From Ferruginibacter sp. (GTDB lineage Bacteria; Bacteroidota; Bacteroidia; Chitinophagales; Chitinophagaceae): DNA of 37,165 nucleotides. Position numbers and translations under genes: made by a program. Location: NCBI GenBank assembly GCA_025352695.1, contig JANXSK010000196.1, positions 1 through 37,165 of the forward strand, written 5' to 3'. The first letter of the stretch is position 1. Every line of letters starts with the position of its first letter. Below are positions 10,301 through 18,143 of this stretch, one piece after another. Below the pieces are notes generated by a model, which ran no database searches, had not been told where the DNA came from, and saw only the letters and a list, made by a program, of their open reading frames with translations.

Positions 10301-10746
10301 CAGATGCTACTATTAATGATATTTTTTCAAAAGAAAAAATAAGTGAGGCAAACCTGCTTTATTGTGATGAACTTGCTTCTGGCATTTTATACAATGATGG
10401 GCACAATTATTTTTCTTTTAAGCCTTTTCCGTTACAAGCGCAAGTGTCAAAAATATTTGGCTTAACCGTGGCTGATTTTGATAAGGATGGTAAAAAAGAT
10501 ATTTTATGCAGTGGTAATTATTTCTCCTACCGTGTTCAGTTAGGACGTTCAGATGCAAGCCTCGGGCTACTGATGACAGGGCAGGGTAACGAAAGTTTTA
10601 TAGCCGTTGATCCCACGCTGTCCGGTGTTTACATTGATGGAGATGTAAGGGCCATGACAACAATAAAAAATAAACTGGGGGAAACATTAATTGTGGTTGC
10701 AAAAAATAATGCTGCAGTGCAGGTTTTAAAAGTAACAGGTAAATGA
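7366..10746 (+). CDS. Giant FG-GAP/VCBS repeat protein with ASPIC/UnbV domain
   Basis: This is an exported protein of about 1126 residues built from calcium-binding beta-propeller repeats. I count 14 segments of the DxNxDGxxD type, from IGDFNNDGLNDI near residue 67 to VADFDKDGKKDI near residue 1035. The repeats are interrupted by an ASPIC/UnbV domain at about 540-615 (GAKATLV to ETIELKQ), with a second repeat group after it. The ATG at 7366 opens a clear signal peptide ending near LFAQQ; an in-frame TTG at 7288 would add 26 non-signal-like residues. The gene ends in a 4-base ATGA overlap with the haloperoxidase-family gene, so the two are translationally coupled. The family is common in Bacteroidota next to SusCD pairs, and its role is unproven. 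Binding or presentation of extracellular polymers is an inference. Confidence 0.9.
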   Translation: MKQHLLAIAFLLLFASSGSLFAQQKKVTLFSLLNEKETGISFLNAIKEDDSLNVMRYEYLYNGAGVGIGDFNNDGLNDIFFSGNTTANKLYLNKGNFKFTDITIDAKVAGNGTWSTGVSIADINGDGLMDIYVCHSGKFDDPQKLCNELFINQGINNGLPVFKNMAKEYGLDAPGTQSTQAAFFDYDKDGDLDMFLLNHSNHTYNPLINTKKIRSTPDFNFGNRLFRNDRDANGTIHFTDVTLQSGIINNALNFGLSVTISDINKDGWPDIYTTSDYTERDCFYINNKDGSFTESLEKSFAHISKYAMGADIADYNNDGRPDVLTLDMLPEDNHRQKLLKGPDEYDQYHLLLDSGYYHQQMRNMLQLNEGTDEKGNLRFSEIAQLAGVSNTDWSWSGLLADFDNDGWKDLFISNGYLRDFTDMDFLKYSVADAKAAAIKSGNFNYQTYDLVKLMPANKLSNYIFKNNHDLSFLNKSIDWGITKPGISNAAVYADLDNDGDLDLIVCNNNEPAMVYKNNANEIMPGHYIKLRFKGEGLNTKAYGAKATLVTSSTTQYLELYPVRSYQSTVSQELVFGYPLQDAILQLIVEWPDGKETIIANVKADETIELKQSEATIKKVNESVAIAKYFTDVTEKSGIAFEHVENDFIDFKDEVLLPYQLSKQGPPLAKGDVNGDGLEDIFIGGAINQAGKLYLQTRDDKFIAAPSQVWINDAASEDVGAVFFDADNDGDLDLYVVSGGNEYADQSPEYADRLYINDGKGNFIKSIDALPVMLSSKQAIAVGDFDNDGDLDLFVGGRGVPGSFPLASPSYLLRNDTKNGILHFTDVTAAICPALQKPGMVTAAQWIDINKDHYPELIIAGDWMPVMLFNNTNGKLEDISLASGLKNLNGMWSALTATDIDGDGDIDFLLGNCGYNNQFSKVSKVQPIQLYVNDFDDNGIIDPIVCYYIQGKSYPMASRDELLDQIPSLKKKYIKYKNYADATINDIFSKEKISEANLLYCDELASGILYNDGHNYFSFKPFPLQAQVSKIFGLTVADFDKDGKKDILCSGNYFSYRVQLGRSDASLGLLMTGQGNESFIAVDPTLSGVYIDGDVRAMTTIKNKLGETLIVVAKNNAAVQVLKVTGK

Positions 10747-12041
10747 AAAAAATTATTATAATTCTTTTATTGCTACAACATATTTCCTATGCGCAGGTAA
10801 TGGCATGGGAAACCGATGCGGCACCATTGCACCGGGCACAAAAAGCTTTAACAGATGTTATCATTCACGATATATTCTCTCCACCCATTGCCAGCCGGAT
10901 TTATGCCTATACCAATATCGCAGCATACGAAGTGCTAGTGAAGCAAAATAGCAGTTACCATTCTTTGTATAGGCAATTGAATGCTTTTCCTGAAATACCT
11001 GTCTGCAATGATAAAATTTGTATTTCGCTCGCTGCTGTAAATGCTTTTTTAATAACCGGTAAAAGGCTTGTTTTTTCAGAAGCTATGTTGCAGGATTCCA
11101 TCATCCGAATTCTGCAATGGTATAAAAATAAAAAAATAAGCAGGGAGCTATATACCGCTTCCATGTTGTACGGTGAGCAGGTAGCCGATGTCATTATGCA
11201 ATGGGCAGTAAACGATAAATATAAAGAAACAAGAAGTTTAAGACGTTATAATTACCTTAAGCAGGAAGGTAAATGGATGCCTACGCCACCAGTGTATATG
11301 GCTGCGGTTGAACCTTACTGGAATAGGATAAGGCCGATGGTTATGGATTCTTGCAGCCAGTTTCGTCCGGAGCTGCCATTGCCATTTAGTACTGATACAA
11401 GCAGTTCGTTTTATCGGCAGGTGTTAGAAGTTTATGATATTACCCGTCATTTATCTGCACAAAATATTGCTGTAGCCAGCTTTTGGGATTGCAATCCCTT
11501 TGCTGTAACTACCGAAGGACACCTGAATTTTGCTACAAAAAAAATATCTCCCGGTGGCCATTGGATGTCTATTGCAGGTATTGTATGCCGCAATACAAAT
11601 GCAAGTATCATAAAGGCAGCGGCAGCCTATACACTTACAGCCATTGCACTATTTGAAGGGTTTATAATTTGCTGGGATGAAAAATACAGGAGCAATGTAA
11701 TTCGTCCGGAAACCTTTATTAACAAGTATATAGATGAAGGCTGGCAGCCATTATTACAAACACCACCGTTTCCGGAATATACAAGTGGTCATAGTGTAAT
11801 ATCTACTGCAGCGGCAACTATACTCAATAATATATTTGGCGAAGGAATCGGTTTTAATGATGATACAGAAGTTGAATTTGGCTTGCCTATAAAGTACTTT
11901 ACTTCGTTTACAGCAGCGAGTAATGAAGCCGCTATTTCACGATTGTACGGAGGAATACATTACAGGGCTGCTATTGAGAACGGTCAGAGGCAGGGAAGTA
12001 ATTTAGGTATTTGGCTATTAACAAAAATTAAATTGCAATAA
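10743..12041 (+). CDS. PAP2-superfamily / vanadium-dependent haloperoxidase-family protein
   Basis: This 432-residue exported protein has a signal peptide of about 17 residues (cleavage near SYA/QV). The three PAP2/haloperoxidase motifs occur in order near the C-terminus: K314-x6-R321-P322 (KYRSNVIRP), S348-G349-H350 (YTSGH), and S399-R400-x5-H406 (SRLYGGIHYRAA). H406 matches the histidine that binds vanadate or carries phosphate in the superfamily. The acidic residue four positions after that histidine in chloroperoxidase is alanine here (A410). It may therefore be a vanadium haloperoxidase or a phosphatase; sequence alone does not decide. The start overlaps the end of the FG-GAP gene by four bases, so both products are probably made in step and may act on one extracellular target. 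Confidence 0.82.
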   Translation: MKKIIIILLLLQHISYAQVMAWETDAAPLHRAQKALTDVIIHDIFSPPIASRIYAYTNIAAYEVLVKQNSSYHSLYRQLNAFPEIPVCNDKICISLAAVNAFLITGKRLVFSEAMLQDSIIRILQWYKNKKISRELYTASMLYGEQVADVIMQWAVNDKYKETRSLRRYNYLKQEGKWMPTPPVYMAAVEPYWNRIRPMVMDSCSQFRPELPLPFSTDTSSSFYRQVLEVYDITRHLSAQNIAVASFWDCNPFAVTTEGHLNFATKKISPGGHWMSIAGIVCRNTNASIIKAAAAYTLTAIALFEGFIICWDEKYRSNVIRPETFINKYIDEGWQPLLQTPPFPEYTSGHSVISTAAATILNNIFGEGIGFNDDTEVEFGLPIKYFTSFTAASNEAAISRLYGGIHYRAAIENGQRQGSNLGIWLLTKIKLQ

Positions 12042-12118
12042 GGTATAACGATAAAAAGTCTTGTAAAAAATAACATTTTTAATTACATTCCATCAGTGGG
12101 TAAGGCAAAATAATAACT

Positions 12119-14563
12119 ATGCAAAAATATATTTTATTGATTTTATTATTGGGGTATCAGCAAGTAACAATAGCTCAAAAAACTTATGTGTTTTCAAAAG
12201 GTTTATTTGTTAGCGGTGTACATCATTATGGCAGAGAAGCACTTTATATTGATAGTCTTTCATGGCAATTGTACAATCAAATATTACAAAAGCCGGTGAT
12301 GGAAAAAAAGGAAAATAAAGTAAATGGTGTGGAGTCTTTTTTGTGGAAAGAAGTATCAGCAGATAGCAGCAACGTTTTCAAAAGCAGGCGTTTTGGTGCA
12401 GGTGGTTATTTATATTTAACTTATACCACTGTAAGGGAACAAAATGTGTTGTTAAATATTAAGGGAAACAGCGCTGTATATTTTAATGGTGTATTGCATG
12501 CCGGCGATCCGTATAGCTCAGGCTGGTTATACATTCCCGTCACTTTAAAAAGGGGATTAAACGAATTGTATGTTCGCACGTATTTTCAAACCATTGCGAC
12601 TATTATTTTTCCTGAAAAACCTGTTGCGATAAGCACACCGGATTCCACCATGCCTCATGTAGTTTTAAATAAGCAAAATGGTGTTTTGCAGGGTGCAGTT
12701 GTAATTATTAACTCCAGCTTTAAAGAACTAAAAAAATACCAGCTAAAATCAGTAGTAGCTGGTAAAATTTTGATAACGGATATTGCTGTTATCCCTTCTA
12801 TGTCTTCAAGAAAAGTAATTTTTAATTTTGATGCAGCTGGTATCAATGCAACGGGTAAATATGATTGCAGTGTAACCTTGTTGAGCAATAAAAAAGTAAT
12901 TGATGAAAAGAAGCTGCAGTTGGAAGCAGTAGATTCAATAGCAAAATACAGTACTACTTTTATAAGTCAAATAGATGGCAGTTTACAATATTATTCAGTA
13001 ACACCACAGTTAAATGGAACGAGGGATAACGCCGCTTTATTTTTATCGGTACATGGTGCAGGTGTTGAAGCAATCGGGCAGGCAAAAGCGTATCAATCTA
13101 AAGATTGGGGAACATTGGTGGCAGCTACAAATCGCCGGCCACGTGGCTTTAACTGGGAAGATTGGGGCAGGTTGGATGCTTTGGAAGTTTTAAATCTTGC
13201 AACAAAAAAATTTATTCCGGATCCCCAACGGATCTATCTTACGGGCCACTCAATGGGAGGACATGGAACCTGGTTTTTAGGTGCTACTTACCCTGGTAAT
13301 TGGGCAGCTATTGCACCCTGTTCGGGTTATCCAACATTAAAAGAATATGGCTCTGCTGATGGAAAAATTCCAGATAGCAGTAAAAATAATTTTGAACAAA
13401 TGTTATTGCGGGCAGGCAATCAAAGTGATGTAATCAGCCTTGCAAATAATTATAAACCGTTGGGGGTTTATGTGTTGCATGGCGATTCAGATAAAGTTGT
13501 TTCTGTAAACTATGCCCGGCAAATGAAAAAAGTGTTAGCAACTTTTCATCCTGATTTTAATTATTATGAATACCCGGGTGGCGAACATTGGTTTGGTGAC
13601 CAGAGTGTAGACTGGAAGCCTCTGTTTGATTTCTTTAAATGGCATATCCGGCTTGCGGATACGGTAGTAAATCAAATTGATTTTACTACCTCAAGCCCCG
13701 GTATTTCTTCAACTTATCGTTGGGCTTCCATTCTTCAGCAGGTACATCCTTTACAATACAGTAATATAAAATTGGAGCGCAACAGAGCTGCCAATAAAAT
13801 TACTGGTAGCACAAAAAATATTTATGTTCTTCAATTTAGCCTTAAAGATTTTGGTGCAAATAAAACTGTTAGTCTTGCCCTTGATAAAAGTGATTTGATA
13901 AAATACACTACCATTACAGCAAATGATAGTCTTATATTGATATTAAAAAATGATCAATGGGAAATAGGGACACTGCCTTCTTTAAATCAGAAAGGACCAC
14001 ATCGTTATGGTACTTTTAAAGAAGCATTTAATTACAATATGGTATTTGTTTATGGCACCAATGGCACAAAGGAAGAAAACGAATGGAGTTTAAATAAAGC
14101 GAAGTATGACGCAGAAACATGGTATTACCGGGGCAATGGAGCTGTTGACATCATCGCTGATAAAGCATATTCTTTAGCCAGCTACAAGGATAGGGGAATA
14201 GTACTTTTTGGTAATAGCACAACCAATGCTGCCTGGAAAATATTGTTAACTGATTGTCCAATACAGGTAGAAAGAAATAAGGTTACAGCAGGCAATAAAG
14301 TGTGGACTGGGAGTGATCTTGGTGCCTATTTTGTGTGGCCGGTAAAAAGTTCTTTTACAACTTCAGTAGCTGTAATAAGTGGCAGTGGTTTAAAAGGAAT
14401 GCAGGCAGCATCCGCCAATCAGTATTTTGCAGGAGCAAGTGGTTTTCCTGATTTTGTGATTTATGGTGTTGATATGTTGCAATCAGGCACAGCCAGTGTT
14501 AAAATGGCCGGATTTTTTGATAATGAATGGAAATTAAATAGCGAAGAATTTATCCAGCAATAA
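12119..14563 (+). CDS. Secreted alpha/beta-hydrolase (prolyl-oligopeptidase/esterase-like)
   Basis: An 814-residue exported hydrolase with a signal peptide of about 20 residues (ending near IAQK). The N-terminal part (about 75-150) looks like a beta-sandwich carbohydrate-binding-type domain (YLTYTTVREQNVLLNIKG, LNELYVRTYF). The central alpha/beta-hydrolase domain (about 285-510) has a full catalytic set: nucleophile elbow GHSMGG with S378, aspartate in HGDSDKVV (D458) and histidine in GGEHWFGD (H490). About 300 C-terminal residues after the catalytic domain are unassigned but resemble a tail seen in large bacterial prolyl-oligopeptidase-like esterases. Its place just ahead of the fucosidases suggests removal of ester decorations (acetyl or feruloyl) or peptide trimming of a glycoconjugate. 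The exact bond cleaved is unknown. Confidence 0.83.
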   Translation: MQKYILLILLLGYQQVTIAQKTYVFSKGLFVSGVHHYGREALYIDSLSWQLYNQILQKPVMEKKENKVNGVESFLWKEVSADSSNVFKSRRFGAGGYLYLTYTTVREQNVLLNIKGNSAVYFNGVLHAGDPYSSGWLYIPVTLKRGLNELYVRTYFQTIATIIFPEKPVAISTPDSTMPHVVLNKQNGVLQGAVVIINSSFKELKKYQLKSVVAGKILITDIAVIPSMSSRKVIFNFDAAGINATGKYDCSVTLLSNKKVIDEKKLQLEAVDSIAKYSTTFISQIDGSLQYYSVTPQLNGTRDNAALFLSVHGAGVEAIGQAKAYQSKDWGTLVAATNRRPRGFNWEDWGRLDALEVLNLATKKFIPDPQRIYLTGHSMGGHGTWFLGATYPGNWAAIAPCSGYPTLKEYGSADGKIPDSSKNNFEQMLLRAGNQSDVISLANNYKPLGVYVLHGDSDKVVSVNYARQMKKVLATFHPDFNYYEYPGGEHWFGDQSVDWKPLFDFFKWHIRLADTVVNQIDFTTSSPGISSTYRWASILQQVHPLQYSNIKLERNRAANKITGSTKNIYVLQFSLKDFGANKTVSLALDKSDLIKYTTITANDSLILILKNDQWEIGTLPSLNQKGPHRYGTFKEAFNYNMVFVYGTNGTKEENEWSLNKAKYDAETWYYRGNGAVDIIADKAYSLASYKDRGIVLFGNSTTNAAWKILLTDCPIQVERNKVTAGNKVWTGSDLGAYFVWPVKSSFTTSVAVISGSGLKGMQAASANQYFAGASGFPDFVIYGVDMLQSGTASVKMAGFFDNEWKLNSEEFIQQ

Positions 14564-14625
14564 CAATCATTTTGATCGCTACTAATAAAATTAAAAATTA
14601 CAACTGTTCAAAAAAATAAACACCA

Positions 14626-15957
14626 ATGAAAAGAGTATCTGCATTTGTTACCGCACTGTTTGTAAGTGCCGTTTTAATGGCGCAAACTTATACCCCAACA
14701 GCCGAAAATTTAAAAGCCCGGCAGGAGTTTAGAGAGAATAAGTTTGGTCTCTTTATTCACTGGGGGCCGTTTAGCATTCCTGCTGATGGTGAATGGGTAA
14801 TGAACAACAGAAATATCAAATATAAAAATTATAAACGCCTGATGGATTTTTTTAACCCTACTGAGTTTAATGCGGAGCAATGGGTAAGCATGGCCAAAAA
14901 TGCAGGCATGAAATACATTACGCTCATTACCCGTCATCATGATGGATTTAGTATGTGGGATACAAAATTTTCTGATTACAATATCATGCATTCTCCATAT
15001 AAAAAAGATATTGTAAAATTGATGGCGGATGAATGTCACAAACAAGGCATACAGTTATTTTTATATTATTCACTGCTCGATTGGGGAAGGGATGATTATC
15101 CGCATGAAACTGGAAAGACAGGGCAGGGTACTGGTAGAACCGGTAAAGGCGACTACGCCAGTTACCTCCAATTTATGAAAAATCAATTAACTGAATTATT
15201 AACCAACTATGGCACTATCGGTGGTATTTGGTTTGATGGACATTGGGACCAGACTCAGCCTGAAGGCGCAGGAGACCGTACTTCCAGGATAGACTGGAAA
15301 TATGAGGAGATATACGGCCTTATTCATAAGCTGCAACCACAGGTGTTGATTGGAAATAATCACCACATGACGCCTTTTGCTGGTGAAGATTTTCAAATGT
15401 TTGAAAAAGACCTGCCGGGAGAAAACAAATCAGGTTTAAGTTTTCAGGAAGCTTCTCTGCAATTACCTGTTGAAACCTGCGAAACCATGAACAATTCCTG
15501 GGGCTTTAATATCACTGATACAACTTATAAATCGGTAAAACAATTGATTCATTACCTGGTAAAAGGTGCAGGCCGTGATGTGAATTTTTTATTAAATGTG
15601 GGTCCTATGCCCAATGGAAAAATACAGGCAGAATTTATAGATACACTAAAAAAAATTGGGCAATGGATGCAGACTAACGGCGAAACAATTTACAACACCA
15701 GGGGTAATATTTATACAGCAAAGGATTGGGGAACGATTACCAAAAAAAATAAAATTATGTATGTACACATACTGCAAAATCCCACGCAACCGACAAATAT
15801 ATTTATTCCGGATATTAAAGGAAAAATAAAATCTGCTATCAACAGAGCAGATAAGAAACCCATTAAATTTAAACAAATCCCAACAGGGATTTTCATTTAT
15901 TTTGATGGTGTGCAGCTAGATGATATTGATACTATTGTTGAATTGGATATAAAGTAG
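14626..15957 (+). CDS. GH29 alpha-L-fucosidase (first copy)
   Basis: A 443-residue exported retaining alpha-L-fucosidase that would release terminal L-fucose from glycans in the periplasm or at the surface. The signal peptide covers about residues 1-19 (ending VLMAQ). GH29 signatures are FGLFIHWGPFSIP near residue 41, TRHHDGFSMWD near 102, and the nucleophile segment GGIWFDGHWD with D204. The downstream segment ETCETMNNSWGFN and the LLNVGPMPNGK loop are also typical. The catalytic acid/base cannot be fixed by eye because it varies across GH29. The length fits a catalytic domain with a short C-terminal beta domain. It starts 62 bases after the esterase and is probably in the same transcript. 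Linkage preference cannot be read from the sequence. Confidence 0.93.
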   Translation: MKRVSAFVTALFVSAVLMAQTYTPTAENLKARQEFRENKFGLFIHWGPFSIPADGEWVMNNRNIKYKNYKRLMDFFNPTEFNAEQWVSMAKNAGMKYITLITRHHDGFSMWDTKFSDYNIMHSPYKKDIVKLMADECHKQGIQLFLYYSLLDWGRDDYPHETGKTGQGTGRTGKGDYASYLQFMKNQLTELLTNYGTIGGIWFDGHWDQTQPEGAGDRTSRIDWKYEEIYGLIHKLQPQVLIGNNHHMTPFAGEDFQMFEKDLPGENKSGLSFQEASLQLPVETCETMNNSWGFNITDTTYKSVKQLIHYLVKGAGRDVNFLLNVGPMPNGKIQAEFIDTLKKIGQWMQTNGETIYNTRGNIYTAKDWGTITKKNKIMYVHILQNPTQPTNIFIPDIKGKIKSAINRADKKPIKFKQIPTGIFIYFDGVQLDDIDTIVELDIK

Positions 15958-16086
15958 AAAAACTTAAAAATAGTTAAAAATAAACCGCCTTTAAATTAAT
16001 GTCATTAAAAGGTTCCTTAATAAGTACTAATAGTAATTTATATTGGGTTTATTGTCTTGGGGGTTGAGGTAAAATAGTGCCATTTT

Positions 16087-16109
16087 AAATAAAAAAATAC
16101 CAAATAAAA
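16087..16109 (+). repeat. A-rich 23-base leader shared with the NHL gene
   Basis: The 23 bases directly before the second fucosidase gene (core AAAAAAATACCAAATAAA) recur exactly at 26190-26212, directly before the NHL propeller gene. They end 5 bases before this start codon and 9 bases before the other. This could be a shared translation-enhancing leader, since Bacteroidota rely on A-rich leaders, a shared 5' regulatory element, or chance in A-rich DNA. Confidence 0.4.
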
Positions 16110-16114
16110 AAATC

Positions 16115-17584
16115 ATGAAAAATAAAATTCATCTTTCAACATCTTTTTTTCGGATAGCTATTATAATTTGTTTTATGCTGTGTTTAACCATCAGTAAGGC
16201 CCAACAAAATGTACACCCCCAATCTACCCAATACGAATGGCCAGCAGATGCCAACGTAAAAGCCAAGCTGGATAAATGGCAGGACCAAAAATTTGGTATG
16301 ATCATTCATTGGGGATTGTATGCAGTGCCCGGCATTATTGAATCCTGGAACCTTTGTAATGAGGACTGGATTAACAGGCCGGATAGCAACCAGAGTTATG
16401 ATGATTATAAAAAATGGTACTGGGGATTAAAAATGGATTTTAACCCGGTGAAATTTAACCCCGAAAGTTGGGCTAAAGTTGGTAAAGATGCCGGTATGAA
16501 ATATGTTGTATTTACCACCAAACACCACGATGGTTTTTGTATGTTTGATACAAAGCAAACAGATTTCAAAATTTCCAATGGTCCGTTTGCCAGCAATCCC
16601 AAAGCTGATGTTGCCAAATATGTTTTTGATGCGTTTAGAAAAAATGATTTTATGATTGGTGCTTATTTTTCAAAGCCAGACTGGCATTCGGAAAATTACT
16701 GGTGGCCAAAATATGCAACTGCCAATCGCAATAATAATTATGATATTCGTCAATTTCCATGGCGGTGGAACAATTTTAAAAACTATACTTTCAATCAGAT
16801 TAGCGAGTTGATGCACAACTATGGTTCGATTGATATTTTGTGGTTGGATGGTGGCTGGGTGCGGCCTTTGGAAACAGTGAATGATGAAGTGCGTAGCTGG
16901 GGTGCAGATATTCCCAAATGGAGCCAGGATATTGATATGCCAAAAATTGTTGCCATGGCAAGAGAAGTACAGCCGGGATTACTGGTGGTGGATAGAACCG
17001 TGCATGGGCCTTACGAAAATTACCAAACGCCCGAACAGCATATTCCTGCAACACAATTAGATCATCCCTGGGAAAGTTGTATGACGCTTGCCAATAACTG
17101 GGGTTTTGTTTCCAATGATCAATTTAAGTCTGCTTCAAAAGTTATTCATTCACTCATTGAAGTGGTTGCTAAAGGTGGAAGTTTATTATTAGGTATTGGT
17201 CCAAAACCAGATGGTACATTGCCTGATGAAGCGGTTGTGCGTTTAGAAGAAATCGGTACGTGGATGACAAAGAATAGCCCTGCTATTTACAATACCCGAA
17301 TCACTAAAAATTACCAGGATGGCACTACCTGGTTCACACAAAATAATAATATCGCCACCAGGTATGCATTGGTTTGTTTAAAAGAAAATGAAACAATACC
17401 TGCTACAATTAACTGGAAAATGAATGTACCCAAAAAAGGATCAAGAATGAAGCTGTTGCAAACGGGCGAAATGGTTAAATGGTCTGTAGAAAATGATGTG
17501 GTAAAAGTAATTATACCTGCTTCGATAACTAAAATGAATAAAGTTTTACCGGCGTTAGCTTTTTCTTTTTCACCGGCAGAATAG
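16115..17584 (+). CDS. GH29 alpha-L-fucosidase (second copy)
   Basis: A 489-residue exported GH29 enzyme, diverged from its neighbours. A signal segment of about 29 residues ends near SKAQQ. The family signatures are FGMIIHWGLYAVPG near residue 59, TKHHDGFCMFD near 134, and the nucleophile segment ILWLDGGWVRP with D245. WESCMTLANNWGF near residue 320 and LLLGIGPKPDG near 360 continue the family pattern. The active-site loops differ from the first copy (WLDGGW against WFDGHW), so a different fucose linkage or aglycone is likely. It lies 157 bases after the first copy with no clear terminator between, and 29 bases before the broken GH92. The A-rich leader before it is described separately. Confidence 0.93.
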   Translation: MKNKIHLSTSFFRIAIIICFMLCLTISKAQQNVHPQSTQYEWPADANVKAKLDKWQDQKFGMIIHWGLYAVPGIIESWNLCNEDWINRPDSNQSYDDYKKWYWGLKMDFNPVKFNPESWAKVGKDAGMKYVVFTTKHHDGFCMFDTKQTDFKISNGPFASNPKADVAKYVFDAFRKNDFMIGAYFSKPDWHSENYWWPKYATANRNNNYDIRQFPWRWNNFKNYTFNQISELMHNYGSIDILWLDGGWVRPLETVNDEVRSWGADIPKWSQDIDMPKIVAMAREVQPGLLVVDRTVHGPYENYQTPEQHIPATQLDHPWESCMTLANNWGFVSNDQFKSASKVIHSLIEVVAKGGSLLLGIGPKPDGTLPDEAVVRLEEIGTWMTKNSPAIYNTRITKNYQDGTTWFTQNNNIATRYALVCLKENETIPATINWKMNVPKKGSRMKLLQTGEMVKWSVENDVVKVIIPASITKMNKVLPALAFSFSPAE

Positions 17585-17613
17585 ATCCGGGATCAAGAAT
17601 TAAAAATATAATA

Positions 17614-18134
17614 ATGATGTTTAAAACAGCCAATAGCAGCATAGTTTTTAAAAGAATTTTAGTAGCAGCTCTGATAGCAATTCCTTTGCTTACAAAGGCG
17701 CAGCAATTAATAAAATATGTGGATTTGTTTATTGGTACCGGTGGTCACGGTTATATGTATCCAGGTGCCATCTTCCCGTTTGGGATGGTGCAATTAAGTC
17801 CCGACAATGGCACACATGGCTGGGGTTTGAACAGCGGTTATCACTATCCAGATTCTGTGATTGCAGGCTTTAGGCATACCCATTTAAGTGGCACCGGTAT
17901 TGGCGACTGGTGCGATATTTCTGCAATGCTTTCTAACGGACTTATCAGTGATACAATTGCTTTATACAGAGGAAAGTTTTCTCATGCCAATGAAAAAGCA
18001 AGCCCTACAATAAAACCTATATTAATTATGCAGCAATGATGAAGGGTGGTACATTGGAATTTTTAATGGGTGGTAAACCCAATAAACAATTTGGAAAAAA
18101 TCCGATAACCTGGCCTGCATCTTCTACACAATAA
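17614..18134 (+). pseudogene. GH92 alpha-mannosidase remnant with a large internal deletion
   Basis: The two ends of a GH92 family protein are joined and out of frame. The N-terminal part (signal peptide, then YVDLFIGTGGHGYMYPGAIF and HTHLSGTGIGDWCD) is unmistakable and reads to a TGA at 18037-18039. From about 18000 the +2 frame reads KPYNKTYINYAAMMKGG and TLEFLMGGKPNK, which matches the usual GH92 C-terminus, up to the TAA at 18132-18134. GH92 proteins are normally about 700-800 residues, so well over 500 codons are missing, including the catalytic centre. GH92 enzymes are calcium-dependent alpha-mannosidases, so this one is inactive. It lies 29 bases after a fucosidase and 9 bases before GH125, in operon order. 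An assembly error is the main alternative. Confidence 0.88.
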
Positions 18135-18143
18135 AAAATAAAT

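Noticed and set aside
17614..18039. Complete 141-residue GH92-like protein
   Set aside because: It contains only the N-terminal end of GH92; the matching C-terminal end follows at once in another frame, so it is a deletion remnant, not a small enzyme.
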